A stretch of 64,000 bases of DNA. Origin: Mantis religiosa. Lineage: Eukaryota > Arthropoda > Insecta > Mantodea > Mantidae. The position numbers and the translations under genes are program-made. The notes under the pieces are model-generated. The model saw nothing but the letters and a program-made list of their open reading frames with translations. It was not told where the DNA came from and did no database searches. The stretch is taken from contig CM060947.1 of assembly GCA_030765055.1 (NCBI GenBank), positions 225,055,625 through 225,119,624 of the forward strand, given 5' to 3'. How positions within the stretch are numbered: position 1 is the first letter of the stretch; the number at the start of each line of letters is the position of its first letter. Positions 48,250-59,221 of the stretch are shown here, piece after piece.

Positions 48250-48460
48250 GCCGCGATTTGGCTCAGTGGTTAGACCACTTGACTCTCACCAAAGCGGCCT
48301 GGGTTCGATCCCAGGCGACCGCAAAGTGAGATTTGTAGTGGACAACAGGGCGCTGGGGCGGGTTTTCTCCGGGACCTGCGGTTTCCCCCGCCATCTCATG
48401 TAGTAAAATCGGGCGTTAAACACTACACCACTCACTGCCTCACTAGCAGCACACATTATG
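48250..48460 (+). repeat. tRNA-derived SINE, Glu-like head (third family)
   Basis: The head GCCGCGATTTGGCTCAGTGG has A box TGGCTCAGTGG and B box GGGTTCGATCCC (48301-48312). The anticodon arm carries CTC (Glu-like). The GC-rich body includes GGGTTTTCTCCGGGACC and CGGTTTCCCCCGCC. The 3' end is approximate because no clear tail is present. Confidence 0.8.
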
Positions 48461-48579
48461 GTAATCTTCATGGTTATTATTAATTTGCATTTAAATTCAT
48501 ACTATAAACATTACGAAAAATACAAAAGACGTAGCTAGAAACCTATCCTTTTAATTTTACTCCTTACACCACTTCAATT

Positions 48580-49550
48580 ACACTGGGTAAAAAAAATGTT
48601 TCGAGGACTTCATGAGGCAATTGCTACCCATTTTGGGTTAAGAAAACCAAAAATGACAATGGAAAAATTGTATTACCTCTAGTTTCTATGATATACACAA
48701 GGTGGAAGTATTACATATTAACGGATTAAGATAAAATGATACATTTTAATTACATATATGCTAACTACAATGAAAGTGCATTTGATTTTTTCTACCTGGT
48801 AATTACATGCTAAGAGTTCTAAATTTCTGGGAAAATACTTCACAGATAGTCGTGTCTTAAGAGAATTATGTGGTGGCCTATTGAATTCGTCGTATTTTAG
48901 CTTGCCTCTTGTGATGGAGTTCCGCAGAATCCCTATACAAAGACCAACAGTAACCCGCCAGCATTACTTCATTCCAACGGCCCTGATATCTTTGTTTCAT
49001 AACAGAAATGTCCTGATGCAATCTCTCCCCATGTTCATCACTAACAGCTCCACAACTAGGAGGGAAAAGGTCTAGGTGGCAGTGGAGAAAATGGATCTTA
49101 CGGGACATGTTGCATCCAAGGTTACGGTATTTTTGCAGGAGCACTGTCATCAAATGCTTGTAGTTGTCATCTCTTTTGCTGCCTAAAAATCCACGAAAAA
49201 CACCCTTGAAGGCTTCCCAGGCTTCATTTTCTTTCCCCTCCAAAATTTGGTCAAATGCAGGATCCTTTACAAGTTCTCTTATTTGTGGTCCGACAAAAAT
49301 GCCTTCCTTAAATTTTGCATGACTTAATTTCCAAAATTTCTCTCTGATTGTGTTTTGCCATTCGAGAGGTGTGCCAACTCTCAAAAAATTCCCCCAAATT
49401 TAAAATCTTCGCTCTAAAAATGAATTGTTACGTTATCTTTAAAACAAGAGCTAATCTATCATTTTTATGCTGATTTTTTAATTCAGCAGATGGAAATACT
49501 TGTAAATTCACTAGTTTAAAGTCCGAAACATTTTCATGGTTGCCCAATGT
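48580..49550 (-). mobile_element. TIR-bounded element (CACTG ends), copy 2
   Basis: The left end ACACTGGGTAA (48580) and right end TTGCCCAATGT (49550) are inverted. Further complementarity through AATGTTTCG and GGACTT extends the TIR to about 30 bp. Taking the element as starting at CACTG, the three bases outside each end are TTA, a possible 3-bp duplication. It is inverted relative to copy 1, 5.3 kb away, and similar over its whole length (very high by eye). It is non-autonomous, with one open frame of 168 codons. Confidence 0.78.
48878..49384 (-). CDS. Conserved arthropod repeat protein, C-terminal segment, unknown function
   Basis: An uninterrupted 168-codon frame ending at the stop beside 48878. 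No ATG starts it; homology begins around REKFWKLSHAKFKEG, so it is the tail of a larger protein. Distinct motifs in order: GIFVGPQIRELVKD (about residues 28-41), NEAWEAFKGV, FLGSKRDDNYKHL, NLGCNMSRKIHFLHCHLD, VSDEHGERLHQDISVMKQ, RYQGRWNEVMLAGYCWSLYRD. From general knowledge, a much longer multicopy protein of arthropods and cnidarians ends in this pattern and has no established function. Its location inside a TIR element suggests a transposase remnant or cargo. Expression is unlikely. Confidence 0.6.
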   Translation of the reverse strand: MRVGTPLEWQNTIREKFWKLSHAKFKEGIFVGPQIRELVKDPAFDQILEGKENEAWEAFKGVFRGFLGSKRDDNYKHLMTVLLQKYRNLGCNMSRKIHFLHCHLDLFPPSCGAVSDEHGERLHQDISVMKQRYQGRWNEVMLAGYCWSLYRDSAELHHKRQAKIRRIQ

Positions 49551-52482
49551 TATTCCAAAAATCACCATAACGTTTGTCAGCGAAATTCAATAAATATAAA
49601 TGTAATATGATCGTCAAAAAGTGATGTATTATACGCCAGGCCATTTAAACAGATAATCCTCTTAGTACATTTGCTCGGGATAAATCCCTCGGACTCCAAT
49701 TATGTAACATGCGTTTTTTTCTCCATTAATGTATAATGAACTATTATGCATAGGAGTTTTAGAGCCCTACGACTACTATTTTTGGGATGAGGAATGAACT
49801 GTTTACAATCACCAGTGCACCCTTCTCAACTTCTAAGGACGTTTAATAGCGAATAAACAAGAGCAGAAACAAAACAGAGAAGGTTAGCGTCAGGCCTTTG
49901 TTATTATTTTTTAAACAGTAGACAAACGGGCGCCGCTTTGCTCTTCTTGTGTTTAGTTTAGCCATCCTGTGTTTGTCTTCGTTAATGAGGCCATTCCACG
50001 CCCAATCGCCATCATAATTCCGCCTTTCTACTCCACGCAGGCTCAGAAAATGTCCTGTTTTTAAACAAGTTGAACCCTTTAGACTACTACAGCCTCATAA
50101 ATGCACCAACAGCTCTGCTAATCCTTCAGTGTGAAGCAACTAACACTAAGGTATATACTGATTTGCGTGTCGCCTTCATTATGATTGTTCATTATATAAA
50201 ATAGTAAATTATGACACATGCATAGCCACATCTGAGTTAACTTTCACATCACCTTCTTTACTCTCTTCTCTAAATTGTTTTATGAAAAGCTGTTCCTCAA
50301 GGTACTTAATCATAAAGGAGATACACTTTTGCAAAAATGATTTTATTGCAATTTCATTGTAGGTAAAAGAGTTTTGAAGTAGGTTTAAGCAACTGAAATT
50401 TCTTGAAAATGGATAGTGATAAGTTGGCATTGAATTCCTTTCCTTTGAAAATTAAGGAAGAAAAATAGGTGACTAAAGCCTAATCTGTTTGACAGCTCAA
50501 GCCACTTATAAAACAAAGAAATTGTTAACGCCAGAAATATTTTGATTTTATATAAACGCGTCTACATTTTTATATTAGACTTAACTGTTTTCGTATTTCA
50601 CTAATAAAAGTTGGTTTTATAAGATACTGCAATTTCAAAACCATAAATCTTTACCCAATTTTCCAACAAGTAGAATAAAGTGGCAAGTAGAAAAGTAGAA
50701 TAAAGCTAAGGGTCAATTTTCTGTCTTATCCTACTAATGGATAAACAAAAATAAGTAACAATTTATCAAATAAATGAGCAAACAAATTTCAAGTTTATCA
50801 AAACTAGATAAGGGATGACAATTTTCAGTCATTCTTGCCACATGGTCTATGACAATTGGACCATGTACGAGGTTTTACCAAAATCAAACAACCAATGTGA
50901 TGTTATTGGGGGAAAATATTTAGAGTATGAGGTAGCTGATAGATATTGGCAAAGCTGTTGACTTTCTTTTACAGTTTTGAAAAATATATTTTCAAACTCA
51001 GAGCTTAGAAACAGAAATTTACTTGAACCTAATAATTTTCACATCTGCAACATTTATTTACCTGTAAAGTTTCTTATCTATTATAGAAAACTTAATCAGA
51101 AGGAAGACTACATAAACCAATTCCAGAAAAGTAAAATGTATACATTGTGTGATTAAAATAATTTGAATCCAAATTGTCTAAGGCCATTTTTGAGGGAATA
51201 AAAGATAATGAAAAATTTTCCATGTGAAAAAGTGTTCTATGTAGAGGGATTTCCTTGAAGGTGCAGAACAATATGTTATAGATTGGTGATTAATCCACTT
51301 TTCGTTTTTAGTTATACTTTACACGATCAAGTATAAAGTACTCGATCTTATCAATGTACAATTTCGGTTAGTATTGAACTACCAGACATATCAGCAGTAG
51401 GTATAGAATGTTTAAATACGTGAAGCTTTATCCAGACAACCTCTTTAAATTTAAACAAGCTTCTCCTGATTTAAATCAAATTGCTGACATCCTGATGTTT
51501 CTCTTTAAGGGGAGAGTAAATGTTCCATTCCGCTAAGTGATAAATCTCCTAAATTCATGAACCATCATATTAAAATGAAAAGTTATATTTGAATTACTAT
51601 GTTTCTGTGGCAGAGGAAAAAATCCAACACAACAATAACACAAATAAGCTAAAAATGTAATGTTTGACAACTTCTAATATTCAGTTCTCCTTTTATGAAC
51701 ATATAACTATCATTTTTAGTTGGAGTATGTACTAGAATGAAAAGTTGTGGAGAAGAGCAATGGAAGAGATTTGCAATACTTTGCTAAAGGAAATTATAAG
51801 AAGCACTTGAAAGGTGATGTGCTTCATTCACTGGACTTTCCATTATTCAACAAATTGTTCTTACAACAGTTTGTTTTTGATAATCCTCGTTAATTAACAA
51901 AAGTTGGAGAAATCTGTAGAATCAGAGAATAAGTAAAAATGGCTTTAACTAAACTGGCTATATGAGGGCTTTAAAATGCTTTTCTCTTTGCATAAACAAG
52001 GAAAATCGAATAATTCTTCCCATGGGAAGAACGATAAAAAAATTTGCAAACTCGAAGAAATAACAAGGAATGTGGTCAACTTAGCATGAAAATTGTCAAA
52101 AAAAAAAACATAAATTGTGCTCTTCAACGGCATCTACATTTTTGTACAGTATTTATCTCTTACAACTTAGCATTTATGCAAATATTATTCAGAATGAAGG
52201 TGACTTCAAAAAGCTATTCGCAGAAAATTCAAAACTTACATTTCATTTGTCATTCACGTATGCTAAACACATGTCATTTTAATGAGAATCTACGGTACTT
52301 CTTGAGAGAATATAATTTGTTCTTTTACAAATTTTTCATATAGGGACTATTTTGACGTTATTTTCTTAATAGTCTTCCTGTCGCATTTCTTTAAGTAGAT
52401 GAAGTTGAATTCCAAGTATGCTACATATGGACATTTTAATTTTTGAGTTAGTTTAGAATAATACGAAGAACTTCCATCCATT

Positions 52483-52490
<8 letters not shown>
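49551..52490. other. AT-rich intergenic sequence
   Basis: No gene, RNA or repeat termini recognised in nearly 3 kb. Confidence 0.45.

Positions 52491-52561
<71 letters not shown>
52491..52561 (+). repeat. (CT)n microsatellite
   Basis: About 70 bases of uninterrupted CT after a short C run. Confidence 0.98.
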
Positions 52562-52565
<4 letters not shown>

Positions 52566-52735
52566 TTTAGATAAGTTTAAGCGTGTGTTTCTATTGACAA
52601 GTTGTATCCAATTTTGAGGTTAAATACTATAGTTGCACTTACTACAAAGAAGTGGTAAAAAAAGCAAAAGTGAGAAGAACAGAATAGCTTATTGCTAAGT
52701 ACATGCACTAAACCAATACAGTATTGCTCGGGATG

Positions 52736-53143
52736 CTAAACGATTAGGAATGTTCCTTCCAGTTTAACTTTGAGTAAGTCGCTTGATGACTGCGAAAACG
52801 GCTGACGAAAAATGCCGGGCATTGTATTATCTTCAGGTATTCTGATGTTCTCCATAAAGGGAGGATATGAAAAGGCTATAAGCATGCTATGACATTCCAA
52901 CCAAGCAGTCTTAGAGCGATTTTGTAGCGTTGGCTCGATCGTTATCATGAAACATAATGGCTGTTTTCGGGAAAACGGCGTGATTGCGTCTTTGTGACGC
53001 GTAATGGCATCTATAAGCAGGTAAACGGCTCCAGGAATTCCTCCGCCTTGGTAGTTTACCTCTCGGAACTGACCATGACTTGTATTGCGAACTTCAACAG
53101 CAATCCGAGTTGTATTTTTTCCAGAGTTTCTGATTCTTCTCAT
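52736..53143 (-). CDS. Unidentified 135-codon open frame
   Basis: An ATG-initiated frame of 135 codons. Its composition is more protein-like than neighbouring chance frames (HGQFREVNYQGGGIPGA, LLIDAITRHKDAITPF), and local GC content is higher than the flanks. No known domain, signal peptide or membrane segment is evident, and no neighbouring coding frame continues it. It could be a short exon, a fragment of an unrecognised element, or chance. Low confidence. Confidence 0.2.
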   Translation of the reverse strand: MRRIRNSGKNTTRIAVEVRNTSHGQFREVNYQGGGIPGAVYLLIDAITRHKDAITPFSRKQPLCFMITIEPTLQNRSKTAWLECHSMLIAFSYPPFMENIRIPEDNTMPGIFRQPFSQSSSDLLKVKLEGTFLIV

Positions 53144-53910
53144 ATGATTTCTAGGAAGTGTTATTGAGGAAAAAAGGGACGGGGACTAAGCGATTGCGTG
53201 CCAAGCGATTTTTGCCATGTTGTCGGACTTGTGGGCTTTCCTTGGCGTGTCAGAAAGTGTCTTTGAGAGTCGCAAAGAAATGAAAGAAATTTAAACTATG
53301 TTTCTAAGAAGCTTCTGTACACTTAAAGATTGATCAGAAACAAACATTCTAAGGAAAACTTGTTGCATTCATATGACTTTACCGCTTACTCTTCTACAAT
53401 ACTTCTACATTCTTATTGTTCATTTACTTCTTGCAATCCACATAAATTATTTATTACGCGTTTAAACATTTCGTTTTGAGTATAAAGGACAGGATTAAAA
53501 AAATGAATCGCTAAATTTCTGTATGATCAAGAGCAAAACAGGAATGGTGAGCTATCAAATTAAAGGAGGTATAAGTATTTGAAAATTCAAATACGCGATT
53601 AAGAATACCTCAGAAATGAATAACGCCACAAAATAACTTAGTTTAAAATTTTGTCGTTTCTGAAATCCACACTTACGTATCTCTCGTACGAATGTTTATG
53701 GCAGTTTAGCTGACCTTTGCTGGTTCGGCATGTATGAAGGAAAGTAAACCTAGTAATCACAAGTTTATCTAAATATGAAGCGGACCTGTTATTATGTACA
53801 TCGAATATTATCTTTTTTGTAGATAAAAAGAACATAGAAAGTAAAGAGATAAAATGACATAACTCACAGATGCTGGGAAGAGATTGAATTTCAATTAAGT
53901 AAAACAATAT

Positions 53911-54251
53911 TGTCGCGAGGCATTGTTTGGCTGCTGCGAGAGATAAGAGGGGTAGCGGGAGTGAAAGGGATAAATAGCACCCAAGCCACGCTCATGTTCG
54001 CACTAGCGCTGAGCTCTGCCGAGGAGAGACGGGGAGGGGAAAGAAAGAGCCGGAGAAATGTCTTGACAGTTCTGTCTCCTTCACCTGCCATCACGAAAGG
54101 CCGTGAAGCTTCGGGAGGTTTCGAGAAACTTTGCCAACTTTCGAGAAACAGCGCCTCGTGTATAAAAGAGACTGGACTGGACTAGACAGTCGGCAGGGAA
54201 CTGGCACTGAGTGAACATAGTCGTCAATGGGCTGTTAATTGTGTGTGTGGT

Positions 54252-54310
<59 letters not shown>

Positions 54311-54527
54311 ATTTGAACTGTACCGAGTCGAGAACTAATAATCGTGTAGTGATTTGAAGGTGAATTCTTTTGTTTGTTTACGTATGGTGAAGCCACGAAG
54401 AACTGTGTTGGTGTAGGTTACGTCATTCTGCTGCTCAGGGCTGTACAACAGTGTCTTTCTACGGAAAAAAGAGCGTTTTGAATTTCTGCAAACTTGACTT
54501 TTAATCTTATGAACCTACAAAGCCACA
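53911..54527 (+). mobile_element. Solo LTR 5 with exact ATAT duplication
   Basis: Begins TGTCGCGAGGCATTG and ends ATGAACCTACAAAGCCACA. A TATA box (GTATAAAAGAG, 54160) lies mid-element, followed by an expanded GT tract (54241-54308). ATAT sits directly outside both ends (53907-53910 and 54528-54531), a 4-bp target duplication as in Gypsy-type elements. No PBS or coding region adjoins, so it is solo. Confidence 0.88.
54241..54308 (+). repeat. (GT)n microsatellite inside solo LTR 5
   Basis: An interrupted then pure GT tract downstream of the TATA box, in the transcribed part of the LTR. Confidence 0.97.
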
Positions 54528-54531
54528 ATAT

Positions 54532-55613
54532 GTTCATTTACCTGTCCTATGGATATTTTTATTTCCTATCTGTTCGACTTGTTAACATTCCATTAGGCTC
54601 ATTTGACGTACGCCTTCTTAAACAGAAATATTGAAAAGGAAAAGAATTACCGCCCTATAAGGTTTAATCTTGGAGCGTCTTGAATATGCAGCGGCTGTAA
54701 TCGAACTTCGTCATTGCTCTTGTTAATTATTAGAATGTTCTTCAAGCGTAATTAACAGTCCTAGCACTTCTGAAACAGTTCTAATACCACTAAGCCATTG
54801 TTACTTTTATTTATGCAATAAATTGGATTACATACAGTATTTTTTGGTACTGTGCGTTTATCAGCTTCAAGGAGTCAGACATTATGGTCGGAAATTGTAA
54901 CGGTCTCCACTGATATATTTGTAATAGATAATGCTGTAACTGTGTTTATTTCGGTTGGAATAAATATTTTGAACATGCACCTGTCACACAAAATATCTTA
55001 AGCTACTAAAAGCTATAATATACAAGGCGTAATATGACCTCATCAGTATGTCTTCATTGGCAAAATGCGGTACTACTTTTGGTTGTGCATTCTATTACCT
55101 ACTGTTCCGCCATTTGAAGTTTACAACGTAAGAAAAGAAAATAAGTGCATTTGAATTTAAGCGCGGTAAAGTCCTCTATAAAACTGTACCGTTGTAGACG
55201 CACCACAAAGGACCGTTTACTGCTGTAAGGTCAGAATTTTACGACGGTAAAATCTTGATCGAGAATGGTGCATACGGCGATGAAAATCCGTTTATGACGT
55301 TTGTCGCCGTCCTCTTAGCAATTTCTGTATTTTCAGTACACAGCTGGTGTCTTGTAGAAGAGCTACATGGTGCTCTGAATGGTATGGCGTCATTTTCAGA
55401 CATTTGTGGAATACTTTACACAACGTTCATGTGGTATCTAACCCGTCTGCTTGTTCACACCATTTCCTTTCCCTTCACACCTAAGTTCAGCGGTATTCAA
55501 CATTATCTCTGATGAGCTAATTGAGGTCGCTCTCCCTACCTACTTCGTGATGCATTTCCCATTTACTTGTCCAAGTGATCAAGTAAAAGGGAGGTTTGTT
55601 TCTGAGTTCGCAT
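54532..55613. other. No recognised gene; one membrane-like open frame
   Basis: A plus-strand frame at 55255-55512 (85 codons; first ATG near 55294) includes a hydrophobic segment FVAVLLAISVFSVHSW. A decayed receptor exon is conceivable, but nothing confirms it. Confidence 0.3.
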
Positions 55614-55815
55614 GGTAGCTCGGCGAAGAGCTCAATTGGTTAGGCGCTGGCCTATTAATCCCAAATTTGTGGGTTCAAACCTGGCCATACGATGATTTTT
55701 AAGTGTGCTTAAAGTGTCAGCCTCGTCTCAGTACATTTACTGGCATCTAAAATAACTCCTGGGGGATGAAATCCATACACCAATGGCGTTGATATGATCC
55801 TAGAAACTAACAGCG
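55614..55815 (+). repeat. tRNA-derived SINE, Asn-like head (fourth family)
   Basis: GAAGAGCTCAATTGGTTAGGCGC contains an A box, read here as AGCTCAATTGG. The B box is GGGTTCAAACC at 55671-55681. The anticodon loop CTATTAA reads ATT, Asn-like. The body runs to about GTTGATATGATCC with no clear tail, so the 3' boundary is approximate. Confidence 0.7.
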
Positions 55816-57151
55816 TAATTAACAGTCACAAAGGCTCTCCCATGTTCAGCATATGGTTTTGCATCCCTGATAACCTCTTACGCTCAACAATTTCGCCCGA
55901 GACAAACGAGATTTTAGTGAATTTTTATAGGGTAATCGTGGGTATAGCTGTTGAATACTAGTGAAGTATTGCATTTTTATTTTATTCTTCCTTATACCCT
56001 TATTATCGAAATATGTTCCTACAGCATTTACTGAATCTTTTTGTGCAATTCAAGTTGCAATACACACGCCTTTAGCATGTCTCCACTATCTACATAGTGG
56101 TCAAAGGAACTCTATGAATGCTTATGGAAAGCTAACCTCATTATTCGCATAGAGGTATACAGACACAACAGTTAGATACTCAGAAAACATTACCTGCTTA
56201 AATTAACTGGAGCTACGTGAACTTTAAACATTAATATTGCATCTTTGAAGCAGCGTTTGTCAGTTTCTGTGCTATGCAGAGCTGCCTTATGGTACCTAGA
56301 ATACAAGTACTTAACCGCTTTCTCTCCGCACTCTTCGTGGTTGTGTTCGATGCTTCTTAATCGCTGTTTTTAAAGCAACATTCACTCTCGATTTTCAAGT
56401 ACTGATGATTTATGTGTGTTTAATTGCTGTAATTTTCCGCTTGAGTTCACTCGTGTACGCCTTTCTCAGATACTACGTAATTGCTTAAAAGCGGAACTTG
56501 TTGAGTTGCTCTCTTCATTGTTTGAGTTATGTAAACTTCACATTTTTCATCATACATATAGTTTCTGGTAAACCATTTCTTCTAACGCTCTACTTGTGTG
56601 ACACCACAAAATGCGTGCTTTGCGTGAATAGGAAAATCCAAAACGTCGTCTATAAGTAAACGTTAATTTTATGCCAGATTAAGATAATATTTAAAGAGTA
56701 ATGTTCAGAAATAACAATGATAGGATTAAGTGATACGCATATATATAAAATCTACATAGGACCTTTTAAACTCTAAAGCAGGCACTGGAGTAACATCTCC
56801 AAAGTTATAGCTAAAACAAAAATGAAAAATAAAATGACTAATTTTATGAAAATGAGCACAAAATAAGAAATAATATGCTCCATGGAGCTGACTCAGGCAG
56901 TAGGCTGTATTACTTGCTCCCCATTCCTGAAAATACATGTACATAGGAGGCGTCATTTATAAATGTTCTCTTGGAACCAGGAGACAAGCACATTTTGAAA
57001 CAAGCTGTAGTGTTACCGAGTAGCTCTGCACGTATTTAGTTGCTCGCAACTGGTACGCAACTGACCTGCCCTCCCCTCCAGTTGCAACCGTTCTGAGGTG
57101 GACTCGTCCAGATACCACTGCGCATCGCTCTGCTCTTTTCAAGATAAAAAA
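55816..57151. other. AT-rich intergenic sequence
   Basis: No gene or element recognised. Confidence 0.45.
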
Positions 57152-57157
57152 GTACAT

Positions 57158-57418
57158 CTGTAGAAGGTGTGCTAGATCACTAGGCGGCCACACCGATGTT
57201 TTCGGTAGTCTTCCCTGCGGGGTTGACGCGCGTAAGTGGCGTATCCACTTATCCACTTCCATCCGGCTTGACGTTGTGCTCAGCGGGGAGCCTTTTAGAC
57301 TCCAGGTATTGCCCTATGGAAAGAGCCCCGGAGTATCCATCGCTCTTGGGTATAAGGAAGACCGTGTCCTCGGTCCTACGGGTCAGGACTAATGGGAGTA
57401 GAACCTCTGTACTTAACT
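57158..57418 (+). mobile_element. Retroelement family X, copy 3, short
   Basis: Contains the 3' half of family X only: GTAGAAGGTGTGCTAGATCAC at its 5' end and CTAATGGGAGTAGAACCTCT at its 3' end. GTACAT occurs just outside both ends (57152-57157 and 57419-57424), a possible 6-bp duplication. The shared 3' end with a variable 5' end supports target-primed retroposition. Confidence 0.75.
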
Positions 57419-57903
57419 GTACATATTATCCACCGACAAAATATACAGTCAGAACAGAAAGTATTCGTACACCACTAAACTTAAAGGAAAATTAATATTA
57501 TGGTGGGTATTTAAATGATAAATTAAAGCTTACTGACTCAAGAGAAGGCATTCTCAAAATAATATATATTTTATACGAAAATAGCAACAATGTACAAAAA
57601 AGTCACTTATATAAAAATTAAGTTAATTAGCAAATTTTTCGGGCACAAAAAGTATTCGTATACCCAGAAAAACAATACCACTACAACAAAAATGCTACTA
57701 TTCAGTACTTCGTTGGGTACCTTTTAGCTTTAATTATAGCCTCTAGTCTCCTTGGTAAGAAATGGACAAGGTTTTTAACCTCCGCCTTTGGTAATCGGTT
57801 CCATTTTTCCAAAAGAGCAGTTTTCAATGCTTCTTTGTTGGAAATTGATGTTTTTCTTAAGCATTTCCCCCGGATACTTCACACTTGTTCAATAGGATTA
57901 ATA

Positions 57904-59221
57904 TGAGGCATGCTTCTTAAGTCAGTACCGTTTCGGAATTAAAATCGACTTGCATAGATATCGCAATAATTTTACTTTTACATGAAAGCCTGCACCTTAA
58001 TCTACTTTTCTACATAATTTCCGTGAATATTGAGGCACTTGTCATTAACCTGGCAACAGTTCTTCAATACCCTCCTCATAAAATTCTGCCGCCTGACGTG
58101 TTAACCACTGTATCACAACTGTTTTGCTCCGTTATCGTCTTCAACACGCCCAGACGATTCTTCAAGTGCAGGAACAAATGGTAGTCGCTGGGCGCCAGAT
58201 CAGAGCTGTATGGAGGATGATCTAGAGTTTCCCATTGAAAGGTTTGATGAGATCTTTGGTCCGATTAGCCACATGTGGACGGGCATTGTCATGCAGAAAA
58301 ATGATTCCCTTACTGAGCTTGCCACGTCTTTTGTTCTGGATTGCATGGCGCAGATTGATCAATGTCTCACAATAAGACGCTGCATTGATTGTCTCATTAC
58401 GAGGCAGAAACTCCACTATAAATATTCCTTTTCTGTCCCAAAAACTGTGCACATGATATTCCGGGCAGAAATTGTTTGCTTAAACTTCACTTTTGTGGGT
58501 GATGAATGTCGCCATTCCATGTATTGTTGTTTCGATCCTGCTGGGACGTAGGCCACCCATGTTTCGTCACCAGTAACAATTTGGTCTAAAAATTCTTCAC
58601 CTTCATTGTGGTACCGCTCAAGGAAAGTCAATGCAGTGCCTAAACGTTGGGTTTTGTGCAAATCCGTCAACATTTTCGGAACCCAACGTGAACGCAATTT
58701 CCGGTACTTCAAGTTCTCGGTCACAATGCGATAAAAAAAACTACGACAATATTGAGGAAAATAGTCGCACATTGATGAAATTGTAAAGCGCCTGTTTTCT
58801 CTCACCTTTTCATCCACTTTCTGCACCAAATCTTCAGTAACGACCGAAGGACGCCACTCCGCTCTTCATCATGCACGTTTGTGCGGCCATCTTTAAATGC
58901 TCTCACCCATTTCCTTACCATTCAATCACTCATACTGTTTTTTCCGTAAACTTCACAGATCTCACGATGAATATCGTTCGGTTTTACGCCTTTAGCACTA
59001 AGAAATCGTATAACAGCCGGTACTTCACAATCGGCGGTACTCATGATTGTCGGAGGCATCTTAAACACTCAGTAACCAACGTATACAATGAAGAATCAGA
59101 CTGTAATGGCGTCAGTGCCTAGACAAGATATGTAGGTAACCAGCGCGCATGCGCAGAACGCCGACCGTAGCGCTGCGGCGACGGAATCGCAAAACGGAAC
59201 TGACTTAAAAAACATGCCTCG
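57904..59221 (-). mobile_element. Mariner element, full length (1.3 kb), nested in Tc1
   Basis: The TIRs read TGAGGCATGCTTCTTAAGTC (57904 on) and the inverted GACTTAAAAAACATGCCTCG (to 59221), flanked by TA at 57902-57903 and 59222-59223. The match continues inward through CAGTNCCGTTT. It interrupts the Tc1 transposase just before its PIE motif, so it is younger than the Tc1. Confidence 0.92.
58060..59055 (-). pseudogene. Mariner transposase, best preserved copy, few frameshifts
   Basis: Begins near 59055 with an N-terminal HTH region (VIRFLSAKGVKPNDIHREI, VRKWVRAFKDGRT). A second frame (58829-58416) has RENRRFTISSMCDYF, KLRSRWVPKMLT and IVTGDETW with the first catalytic Asp intact. The next frame has FLPRNETINAASYCETL and IIFLHDNARPHVAN (second Asp). 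After a frameshift near 58230 comes PPYSSDLAPSDYHLF (third Asp). Spacing between the second and third Asp is 34 residues, so DD34D is complete. About three frameshifts and an in-frame stop inactivate it. Confidence 0.88.

Noticed and set aside
48250..48322. A tRNA-Glu gene
   Set aside because: The acceptor ends do not pair fully and SINE body sequence continues directly from it.
55255..55512. Possible insect odorant receptor exon
   Set aside because: Only one hydrophobic segment and no diagnostic C-terminal motif; kept as an open frame only.
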